Assembly (NCBI RefSeq): GCF_002775205.1
Contig: NC_036459.1
Span: 16,910,312-16,974,311, forward strand
DNA length: 64,000 nt
Reading direction: 5' to 3'
Origin: Xiphophorus maculatus
Lineage: Eukaryota; Chordata; Actinopteri; Cyprinodontiformes; Poeciliidae
A model generated the notes under the pieces. That model searched no databases. It was not told the origin of the DNA and saw only the letters and a program-made list of their open reading frames with translations. The translations under genes were made by a program, and so were the position numbers. The stretch's first letter is position 1. Every line of letters begins with the position of its first letter. This document shows positions 55,220 to 64,000 of this stretch, piece after piece.

Positions 55220-58095
55220 CTAGCTCTTCCGCAGGCTGACGTCGGCGCTGGTCAGCAGCGGAGACAGCGACGTGTTCTCCGAGGCCTCTTCTCTCTTTAG
55301 GACGAGGAAAGCCTCACGACTGATTCCCAGCAGCTCTCGGAGTCCGCTGTTCTCTAGCTGGAACACACAAACACAGTTGGTTGTGTGTGTGAGAACTAGT
55401 GATGGTCTAGTTAAAGACTGGAGTTAAACCTTACTAACATGTTGTAGTATGACCTTAGAAATGCTTTTTGTGCTTGAAAATCCTCCTGTGTGACTGGATT
55501 ATAACCATAAAAAAAATCAGCTTCTTTTATTCTTTTGTGCCACTTAGAGATGGACTTGCTAGTGTGCTTTGGATTATTGACCTCATGACCTCAGCTTAAG
55601 GTCATGACCTCTTGAATGTACATTTTCATTCAGCATTATCTGATAGAAAGTAGAACATACGGCCCAGTCCAACAGCAAGAGACAGAAATCAGACAGAAAT
55701 TAGGTTGAACCATCTGGTGTAAACGTGCACCAATAAATCATCAAAAAATTGTACATACATGTATTTATTATGTAATTATTTATTACAAGTGTTGATCTCT
55801 TTGGGAACAATATGTTACTTATATTGTATTTGTGTTAACTGTGAATTAAACTATTATTCAGATTCCCTTGATTTTGGAAGAACAGCGATTGGATGATATT
55901 TACATGTGAAACTGTCACCTCACTGTTGTTGACTTAGCAACTTTATTGCTATATTTAGCGACTTCTTGGGTGAAATAAAAATGGTGTTGTTCAAAATCAG
56001 AATCTGCAAATCAGTCTTTTAAAAGACCGCAGTCAGTGCACTCTGAATCTGGTTCCACTCCCTCTGTGTATAATGGGTAACCACAGCTTTCAGCAAATTT
56101 AAGACTTTTTTAGATCTTTTTTTTTTTTTTCATGAATAACATTTGATACACAAAAAACTATAAACATAGTGGATGATTGGGGGATGATTGAAGAAAGTGG
56201 CAAAAGCCAACTTCGTCCGGCCAACTGACGATGGATTTGTTCTCATGATGGACACAAAAAAACTAGCTGGCTAGCACGAGTATATTAGCAACCAACCGCC
56301 TCCAGTCTCATAATGTAATAAAGACATTTGCGTGAGACTCAAACTTTCACTTGACTGAAAAGTCCGGCAACGAAAAAAAAAAGAAGAAAGAAAAAAAAGA
56401 GAAAAAAACTACATTAAGGATGGAACGATGCTGCAACAACATTTAAGACCTGTGATTAGCATATTTACATCTTTGAAAATGAACTTAAGACATTTTAAGG
56501 CTTTGATTTTAGATATATACGTTTTTAAGGAGTCACTCTGGTATAAAATACTTATATTTTATAATATAATTTCTGAAAGTGTCCAGCGTTACCTCTAGCT
56601 GTTTAATCCTCTCCTCGTCTTCACAAACCCGGCCCTCGTCCACCTCTATCGCCTTCCTCATCACCGACGCCATCTCGTTTATTTTGTCTATGTGCGCCTG
56701 CATTTCCTGCAAAGAGCAGAAGGACATTCAAGTTCCATACATTTTACGCATGTTTCTCATCAGCAGGTCAGGTGTGCGGACCGTGGTGTGCTGCTCTTTC
56801 AGCTGGGTGACGATGGCAGGGTCCTCCCTCTTGCTGGCCATGAGAAGCCTGAACACCTGCTCCCTGTATTTGGTCATGATGAGCTCCAGTGCAGACTGGT
56901 GCTCCTCCAACGACGTTCGGAGCTCTGCAGGAGGAGAGGACACAAGCTTGGTCCTGTCTCTTATAGAATGAGTCAACTAGCCGCCGCCGTAGGACCGAAG
57001 GAGCGTGGATCCACAAGTGTTTCACCTTTGTTTTCCTGTTGGAGTTCCCTGATCTGACGGTTTTCCTGCTGGATTCCCAGGACCAGACTGGAGCGAGGTC
57101 GATGTCGTGCAACCTGGTTAAGAGAATCGATCTCCTCCTGGTACTGGCAACAGGAGATCACACATCATCAACTGTTCATACAGCGCTGCAGCTAACCATT
57201 ATTTTAGTAATCGATTGTCGGTGAAAACAATTGGCACAATCACCAGAATCTCCATTTGACCGCTCAAGTTTTTTCTGTACTGAGCTGTACCTGCACTTTT
57301 ACACAATACCGGAAATACATTAATATATACTGTATATATAAAAAACAAATAATAATTATTTTTTTAAAAGTAAGAATATTCAATACTTTAGCATCCCTTT
57401 AGTGAACTTGACCATGGTGAAGCTGAAACTATGCCACTTGAGGAGTACAGATGAAGGTAATTAAGGTTTTTATCTTATTTGCAAAATGTAGTCAAAACTG
57501 TTCATATACAGTTTTGGCTTAATTACAGCTCTGAATATGTTGTTTTATCAGCTAATAGCCTTTTTGTTGTTGTTTGTTTGTATAGCTCCCTTAACGATTA
57601 GTTTCTTAGATTAGTAAATCAGTTGACAATTATTTCCCTAATTGATTAATGAAGATTAATCGCTTCAGCCCTACTTTTGCAGTCTTTTTTTAAATCATGA
57701 CTTTCTCTTTCACCATTTCACATGTACAACAATATTCACAGACCCATTAGTGCTGGAGAATGCGTTCACATAAAATATGCTCCAGCTTTCTGGGAGAACG
57801 CTGCCCCCCTCTTCCCGGTGGCAGCAAGTTGAAAACCAACTTGTTTTATGAGAACATTAAATAAAAGTTACGGAGTTAGGCCTCTGTTCTGAGACTTTCG
57901 GTCACTAACCGCGTGAGTAACCTCTGTTCACACTCAGCCAGCAACACACTCATGCCCTACCTGCTTCATGGCCTCCACCCGCTTGTTGAGGGAGGTTGTC
58001 TGTTCGATGAGCATCTCTGCGGCGTTGTCGTGGTTACGGAGTCTTTCTACTAACGACTTGGCATCTGCCAGAACCTTCTCTAAAGAACAGTTCAT
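55220..58095 (-). CDS. fgfr1op2: fgfr1op2, FGFR1 oncogene partner 2 homologue (215 aa)
   Basis: The coding exons are 58095-57961, 57143-57026, 56924-56782, 56706-56593 and 55357-55220 (648 nt). The protein begins MNCSLEKVLADAKSLVERLR and is almost wholly alpha-helical coiled coil. Conserved blocks are HRPRSSLVLGIQQENRQIRE, EEHQSALELIMTKYREQVF, HIDKINEMASVMRKAIEVDE and the C-terminal SADVSLRKS. The length equals that recalled for the shorter human isoform; the optional human segment between exons 4 and 5 is absent. The exon 4 donor is weak (ACG/GTCCGC) but is required by phase and homology. FGFR1OP2 is a cytoplasmic coiled-coil protein, linked to cytoskeletal/STRIPAK-type complexes and wound repair, and is a fusion partner in FGFR1 translocations. 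The start ATG is two bases into exon 2. Confidence 0.93.
55358..56592 (-). other. fgfr1op2: fgfr1op2 intron between coding exons 4 and 5
   Basis: It is AT-rich, with purine/pyrimidine runs near 56.12 and 56.37-56.41 kb and a short fish-repeat piece near 55.55 kb ('gatggacttgctagtgtg'). No exon is recognised. Confidence 0.6.
57144..57960 (-). other. fgfr1op2: fgfr1op2 intron between coding exons 1 and 2, carrying family C copy 3
   Basis: Most of the intron is a family C element (57185-57672), bounded by 'gctgcagctaaccattatt' and 'gattaatcgcttcagccc'. No coding sequence is seen. Confidence 0.6.
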
Positions 58096-58097
58096 AC

Positions 58098-58881
58098 CTG
58101 AGGAGAGACGAGTCACAGCCAGGACAAAGTCAGAGAAGATCCGAAGAGATCACTCTAAAATTAATTAGTTAGGATAATTAACAATAGAAACACCCTACAT
58201 GTTCAAAACTCACTCTTTCCTTGGAAAAGAAACACTATAGGTTGTTTACTAAAACCGTATCTAATTTGCTGAACTATATGATCTAATGAAGAAAGATGGA
58301 GTCAGATTCTAGAAACACAATGAAAAGTGCTGGTACAGCTCAGTACATAAAAATAGAATTAATAGAGTGAAAATATTACAGTCATATCCAAGTTACTTAT
58401 CTATCAGAGAGATATCAATATAGTTGTAACTCATAAGATCATGTTAACTTTGTAACAAGCTCAACAGTGCGTTGTTACTAGCTGTAAGCCCCAATCATTA
58501 AACTGACCAGAAATAGTTTTACACTGTGTCTAATGGGTTTATACGAGGTTCACTTTTTTTTTTAATTGAAGTACTGAAATCGATATTTCTATGATCAAAT
58601 ATTAATCTATCTATAATATTTCAGCTTATACAGATCCACCTGTTGTTTATATATTAATATACAAGACAGGTCAGCATATTTTGCAAAGATAAAAACTGCT
58701 CCTCATTTTCTGACTTTAGCTGACAGTTGCTAGGTATGCTAACTAAACTAATACCATCCAGCAGTGGACTATGATACACTAAACAATTAATAAAAAAATG
58801 TTTGACAGCAGCCCCTGTTTTTGCTTATTGTTCAGTGCTCATTTTAAACAACAGGAAATGTGCAAAATACGAAAGTCATAC
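58098..58881 (-). other. fgfr1op2: fgfr1op2 intron in the 5' UTR
   Basis: It lies between a donor at 58881 (CTTCAG/GTATGA, minus strand) and the acceptor at 58098 (CTCCTCAG/GT). It is AT-rich with no recognised feature. Confidence 0.5.
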
Positions 58882-59130
58882 CTGAAGAGCTCAAAGTGCA
58901 AGTAGACGCTAGTTTTAGCTAGCCTTTTTACTTCCTGTTGACGTTTTGGTGGTTGTCATTAGCCACACGCTAACACTGGTCCTCGGCTGAAGCTCTGTTG
59001 TGGGTCCGTTCCCTTCGAACACGCACCACAGCGGAAGCGGACAGAAACATTCACATTAGCTCTGTAGCCAGTCCTGCGACGCGCCAAGAAGCCGCTTTCA
59101 GCTACAGCAAACTGAACTCTTCCGAAACAG
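58882..59130 (-). other. fgfr1op2: fgfr1op2 non-coding first exon (approximate)
   Basis: A clean minus-strand donor at the low end and the acceptor two bases before the start codon imply an untranslated first exon here. The upper boundary is estimated, as it depends on the unknown transcription start in the shared promoter with med21. Confidence 0.5.
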
Positions 59131-59205
59131 CCCCGTCTACTTCCGCGAGAGTTTGCGATCCCGCTCTCGCGAGAGAGGACCCGATTTCCTGTAGCGACAG
59201 AAAAG
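59131..59205. promoter_or_regulatory. Bidirectional fgfr1op2/med21 promoter with TCTCGCGAGA
   Basis: A perfect 10-bp palindrome TCTCGCGAGA (59165-59174) lies 32 bases upstream of the med21 ATG, with a half-matching 'ccgcgagag' 20-30 bases further upstream. This element is a known marker of vertebrate TATA-less, often bidirectional, housekeeping promoters. The two genes diverge from here within a CpG-rich interval of about 150 bases. Confidence 0.75.
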
Positions 59206-62200
59206 ATGGCGGATCGGCTAACGCAACTTCAAGACGCGGTCAATTCGGTTCGCAAAACTCTCTTTTAAAAGGAACTGTAGGAAACGGACATTATTGTTTG
59301 TGCTTATGTGACAAGAACTTGATTAAATAAGCAGTAATAGCAAGTAGTAACTCCTCCAAAACTGCAGTATACATGACTTTTCAACCTATCTAGCTAGCAC
59401 AGCTAACCACTAGATGCACGAGTCTATGCTTTATATGTAATTTACTAAGAAAAATATATTCTTCTTTACATGCTTGGCACATTTGAATATCATATCGTAT
59501 TGGAAGGTCTACTTAGATTCGGTTAAAGCTAGGTAGCCCTGAATCGTTGCTGGACTGCAGCGTCTGTACTGAATGATAATCTAATCGATCTCTGTATTGA
59601 TTGTGTTTCTGCTGCAGCTCGCTGATCAGTTCTGTAACGCCATCGGCGTTCTGCAGCAATGTGCTCCACCTGCCTCTTTCAGTAACATCCAGACGGCCAT
59701 CAACAAGGATCAGCCTGCAAACCCCACTGAAGGTTGGCTCAGTAAATGTTCATTACAGCCTCACAAGCATAAACTAACACAGAATAGTGATTTAAATATG
59801 AAGCTAAAGGAGGTAAGGTTTTCTATTTTCTTATTTCATAAAAGCAAACGTAAACAAATCTAAACGGTGAGGTGTGTCTCTACCACATTCACATATTTGG
59901 TGTTTTTTGTTTTGTTTTGTTTTTTTGTTTCAAAGTAGCTCAGATTCAACCAGTTTGGAGGTAGGACATCTGTGAACACAAGTTTTCAGATCTCAATTGG
60001 ACTTTGACTAGGCCGCTCTAACACATCCACATGCTTGGATCCAAAGCCTTCTTCTGCAGCTTTTTTGCTTCACTGCGGAACCGGCTTTGTGAATGACAAG
60101 CTGTTGGCTTGGCTCTGCTGAACGCAGGATAATACAATAATCAAATAATTTTTGTTCAAAAAAAAAAAAAGAAATCTTTGATAATAGAGCATAAAATAAA
60201 TGAGTTGACTTCCTCTTTCCCTGCCTCCCCACACCAATAAAATTCAAGTGTTCTCAACAATTGCTAAGCCACAATGAGGTTTGTGGCTTTATGATCCCAA
60301 AATGGGATTCTGCAAAAGGTTTAGACTGTGTTGAACAAAAATGCTCCTTGGCACACTTCATTAACGTTTACGGATTTTTTTTTTTACTACGTGATTTTTT
60401 TTTTCTCTCTTTGTTCCAGAATACGCTCAACTGTTCGCTGCTCTGATAGCGAGGACGGCCAAAGACGTGGACGTTCTGATCGACTCTCTTCCCAGCGAGG
60501 AGTCTACGGCGGCCCTGCAGGTCAGAAGAGTCCGCTCGCAATATCGCTTTAGGCAGGAGTTCGCGCGCTGCTCATTCGCTCTAGCGCGAGTGTCTGTATG
60601 TCCAGGAAATGGATTAACTCGCAAAAAAATAAAAAAATTTCAAAAAAAGGGATTAAAATGACAAATGTTAGTTGAAAAAATAAGTGTTGAAATAATATAG
60701 TACGCTAATTTCATCCCAATAGTTTCCTTTTCCCCGGTTCAAATTGAAAAGATTTAGCCTTAGATTTAGCTAGCACTACCAATCCTAGCAAACGTCGCTG
60801 CATGGCAGCGTAAGCAACATGGCGGACTTGTATGTGGCAATATTTTATTTAAATTGATAAAAAACCAACCAATCTACAGTATTTTTACCGTGTTGTTTTT
60901 ACATGAAAAATTTATATTTCTTAAAGTTTATTGTTACAACTAATCGTGCATCCCATTAAGGCAGGGGCGTCAAACTCCAGTCCTCGAAGGCCGCAGTCCT
61001 GCAACTTTTAGATGTTCCTCTGCTGCACCACACCTGAACAGAATAATTAGGTCATTAAGGCTCTGGAGAACTGATCTACACAAGGAGGAGGTAATGAAGC
61101 CATTTCATTCCAATGTTTTGTACCTGTGGCACATCTAAAAACTGCAGGACTGCGGCCCTCGAGGACTGGAGTTTGAGACCCCTGCATTAAGGTTTCTTGT
61201 GGGGATTTCCAGCTTTCGGCCAGCAGAGGGAGCCATCTGGGTTGGTTTCCATTTAGGTAGCCCCAGAATCTGGGAGGGAAATAGTTTGTTGTCCTCTTCA
61301 AACCAGACTTCAGTTTTTCTTCTAAATGTTTTCATTTTGAAAATGCATCAAAAGTATCCATACAGTCAATGTTCACCATGTTGACTGTTGTTCTTCAGAG
61401 TATCGCTGATGCTATGTTGTTCTTTTCTGATCAATACTTTGAGTTTTTCTACCTGCCTTTTGAGATCTAAAGGTTCTCATGTAACACATCACTAAGTTGC
61501 TGCCAGACAGTTGAGAAAAAAAATTCTTGCGGAATTGGATCCGGTGAAATGTTCTTTTTTTCCTCTCTCGCAGAGTAAACTTATTGATGCGAGGTCACTC
61601 TGTGCAACAATCACTCTCTGCATCATTATGCCACTTCCTGGTTGTACAGCTGCTCTTTGTCAGCCTCTGTTTTGGCTGCTTGTGGATGGAATTAGCCTCG
61701 CTGCTAACGTGTAGCTCCCTTTTCTGGAAGCGCAAGGATACATGAGATCCAATGTGAATGGCTGAGCCTTCTGGGGTCGCTGGGTAAAAATAATGCGAGT
61801 CATGTGAGCGTGTGCTTGATATATTTATGGAATGACTAATAAGATGGCTAAAAGAATCAAGTTGGGATCATGCTGTAAGTATGCTGGAGCTCTGCCTTTG
61901 TGTCCTGATGGTGGCCTTCACCAGCAAAAGGCTTTAATATGTAAAATACAGATTTATGTTATCACTGTTTCCCAAAATGCTTTAAACCGCCTCCTTGAAT
62001 TTATGTCCATATAAATAATGATTTGATTTTATGTTGCAAATTGACAAAAAGTAAGTGCATAATTGTGAAATGGAAGGAAAACAATACAAAATGTTTTCAA
62101 AGTTTTTACCAGTCAAAATCTGAAAAGTGTGGCATTCACTTTTATTCAAAACCTTTAATCAGATAACTCTAAGAAGCACCGTTTGTCATTGTAAGAGCAA

Positions 62201-62883
62201 CCAAGGCTGCAATAGATTGAGCTGGATCATCATGTGCTGAAATGGCCCAGTCAAAGTCCAGGTCAAAATCTAGCTAGGACAAACATATCCCAAAAAATTG
62301 GAGTATGTTTGCCACTTTAAAAAAAAATAAAAAAAATTCACCAATTGGTGCATACAAAACTATTAAACAGATGCATTGATCTCCAAAATGAGAAACAACC
62401 AATTAGATAACAGAACAAACAAACAAAAAAGAAAAAAATGTTTTAACAATTCAATTTTTTGGACACCAGTGGGTTATGTTCTGTGTTTTAATGCATGGCC
62501 CACTTTTTAAAGATTTTTATTTGTTAAATAAAATATTAAACCAATGCACCGTTTTTCCTTCCACTTCCTCATTTGAGTCAGGGTTTTTTTCCCTCCACAT
62601 AACTCCCATTAAAAACACAATTTCAGATCCTTAACTCTTAAGTAAAAGAAGATTAAAACCCGACGCGGCGGTTGACTCTGCAGCTCTGTCTACCTGTCGC
62701 CAGGCGGCCAGCCTCCGTCAGCTGGAGGAGGAGAACCACGACGCGGCGGCCCGTCTGGAGGAGGTGGTGTACCGCGGCGACATGCTGCTGGAGAAGATCC
62801 AGAACGCGCTGGCCGACATCGCCCAGTCGCAGCTGCGCACCCGCAACGGAGCGCTGAGCCAGCCTTCGCCGGCCGAGTCCTGA
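59206..62883 (+). CDS. med21: med21, Mediator complex subunit 21 (145 aa)
   Basis: The coding exons are 59206-59247, 59618-59732, 60420-60520 and 62704-62883 (438 nt), with phases 0, 1, 0. The product begins [20 protein letters not shown]. It contains [51 protein letters not shown] and [20 protein letters not shown]. This matches human MED21 (144 aa) almost throughout; only the last 15 residues diverge. MED21 is a small helical protein that forms a coiled coil with MED7 in the middle module of Mediator, bridging transcription factors and RNA polymerase II. The start has a good Kozak context (AAGATGG). The first donor (TCG/GTTCGC) is weak but fixed by homology. Exon 4 is strikingly GC-rich compared with the flanking introns. 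Confidence 0.96.
59733..60419 (+). other. med21: med21 intron 2
   Basis: It is AT-rich, and holds a fish interspersed repeat fragment at about 59.94-60.05 kb ('ggactttgactaggccgct'). No exon is recognised. Confidence 0.6.
60521..62703 (+). other. med21: med21 intron 3
   Basis: It holds a complete hAT MITE (60962-61184) and a common fish repeat fragment at about 62.05-62.29 kb. The remainder is AT-rich with no recognisable gene. Confidence 0.65.
60962..61184. mobile_element. hAT-type palindromic MITE with 8-bp target duplication CATTAAGG
   Basis: The ends CAGGGGCGTCAAACTCCAGT and ACTGGAGTTTGAGACCCCTG are near-perfect terminal inverted repeats. Exact 8-bp duplications CATTAAGG flank the element (60954-60961 and 61185-61192). 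Its interior ('gcaacttttagatg', 'tctggagaact') resembles the copy at 36898-37121. It has no coding capacity. Confidence 0.9.
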
Positions 62884-63445
62884 CGTCGCGTCCTGCCACC
62901 AGCGGACACTTTTTTTTTTTGTTTTGTTCTGTTTTTTTTCCACACGGCGAATGTTTGTTTTGCAAAAACGGAAAGATCTCTCCACTGCCCAACGTGTGTC
63001 TGGGATGAACAACACTAGAGTCTCCAATGTAGTTTAAAGTTAAAAGCATTATTTTGAAATCAAATAATTGAAGTCATTTCTGAATTGCATTTTTTTGGGG
63101 GGGGGGAGAAGTAAAAAAAAAAAAAAAAAGATGTTAATTCGGACATTCACCCTAGCAACACGTCCGCTGTGTTATATATGTAGATTCCATGTTGTACATT
63201 TCATTTGTTGTTTTTTTTATGTAAATGTAAACACTTCAGTCTGCTTTGAAAAAGGTTACAATGTAAATATGTGATTAAAAATACAGAGCAGCATTTCCAG
63301 TAACAGCCTACACTTTATTTTAGCTGATCTCATAAATATCTCACGGATCAGGTCTATATAGCATCATTTTTATTGTTTTTTTTAAATGAATGATGGGTTC
63401 ACCCCCCTGTGCTAAACAATAAACGTCACTGCTCGAAAGCATATT
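62884..63445 (+). other. med21: med21 3' UTR
   Basis: The canonical AATAAA at 63418-63423 probably marks the 3' end; an ATTAAA near 63.27 kb is a possible earlier site. The UTR includes poly-T, poly-G (near 63.09 kb) and poly-A (near 63.12 kb) runs. Confidence 0.5.
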
Positions 63446-64000
63446 TAATGGCTTCATATGTTGCATGAAAATCTGCATGTAATGCTTGGAAACGCCTTTA
63501 ATTTAAGAGACGGCTTTCGTGTAGTATCGGATCTAACATCTTTCAATCTATAAAATGTCCAAAAAAGACAAAACAAATGTACACACCTGTGGGAAAATGT
63601 CAGGTTTTAGTGATGCAGCTTTTGTTTATCTAACAGCCTTAGAAAGTGAGCAACACCTTACTCTAATACTTTCAAGTTTGTCTCGTCTGTGGTGCCTGAG
63701 GTCACAAAATAAGTAAAGTTAAGATTATGCGTTGTGGTAGTCATGGCAATTGAGGGGGATTTACACCATTTGAACACCAGGAGGCACTTCTGTAAATAGA
63801 TTTTAAGGTAACGCCTTCTTTGATGTGTGACATCATGGGGGGGGGGAATCAAGACATCAGAAAGAGAACTGTTAAACTCCACTATTCTGGTTCATCCTTG
63901 TTTGGCTGAAGCTGGTGGAAGTGTCATTAATCCACAGTGAAATGAGTTCTGTACCAAGATGTGCCGCTCAGAGACGAAAAGCCAGGTCACAATATGGAGT
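63446..64000. other. Right-edge DNA downstream of med21
   Basis: No gene or repeat is confidently recognised. It contains a poly-G run near 63.84 kb and a 74-codon minus-strand frame (63658-63882) without recognisable features. Confidence 0.4.

Noticed and set aside
1-64000. tRNA, rRNA, snRNA genes, CRISPR arrays, bacterial operons or prophage
   Set aside because: No cloverleaf with A/B boxes, no recognisable snRNA core and no regularly spaced repeat array was found; the DNA is plainly vertebrate nuclear with introns.

Overview
This window is vertebrate nuclear DNA, almost certainly from a teleost fish. The genes are split by GT-AG introns, the intergenic and intronic DNA is AT-rich, and it is crowded with short non-autonomous hAT-type transposons and other dispersed repeats typical of fish. 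The encoded proteins align residue by residue, from memory, with vertebrate ARID2, GAS2L3, TM7SF3, FGFR1OP2 and MED21, with fish-like substitutions. The species cannot be named from this sequence alone; a percomorph is my guess. There are no bacterial-type operons, CRISPR arrays or phage.

Layout, left to right. 1-9537: most likely the third intron of arid2 (minus strand), containing only repeats and unexplained DNA. 9538-10904: first three coding exons of arid2, with a CpG-rich promoter to about 11.3 kb. A strong-Kozak 47-codon ORF with one predicted membrane helix (11158-11301) diverges from this promoter. 11.3-18.5 kb: intergenic, with a second CpG-rich promoter-like block near 13.5-13.9 kb and a possible solo LTR near 16.0-16.3 kb. 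18.55-18.80 kb: TATA/CCAAT/CHR-type promoter and non-coding first exon, assigned by inference to gas2l3. 30.6-41.1 kb: eight coding exons of gas2l3 (plus strand, 686 aa), followed by a repeat-rich 3' UTR to about 42.45 kb. 42.6-43.2 kb: an orphan minus-strand ORF with an NRF1-like promoter. 44.5-54.0 kb: tm7sf3 (minus, 12 coding exons, 560 aa). 55.2-59.1 kb: fgfr1op2 (minus, 5 coding exons, 215 aa). 59.2-63.4 kb: med21 (plus, 4 coding exons, 145 aa), sharing a short bidirectional promoter with fgfr1op2 that carries a perfect TCTCGCGAGA element.

The genes do not form a pathway. Arid2 (PBAF chromatin remodeller) and Med21 (Mediator) act in transcription, Gas2l3 links actin and microtubules in dividing cells, Tm7sf3 is a seven-pass membrane protein, and Fgfr1op2 is a coiled-coil protein. 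As I recall, all five human orthologues lie on chromosome 12 but in three separate places (12p11, 12q12, 12q23), so this block records old linkage with local rearrangement.

The most promising undescribed items are the arid2-divergent membrane microprotein ORF (11158-11301), the orphan exon-like ORF at 42.6-43.0 kb, and the transposon/palindrome structures around gas2l3. I found no clearly novel multi-gene system.
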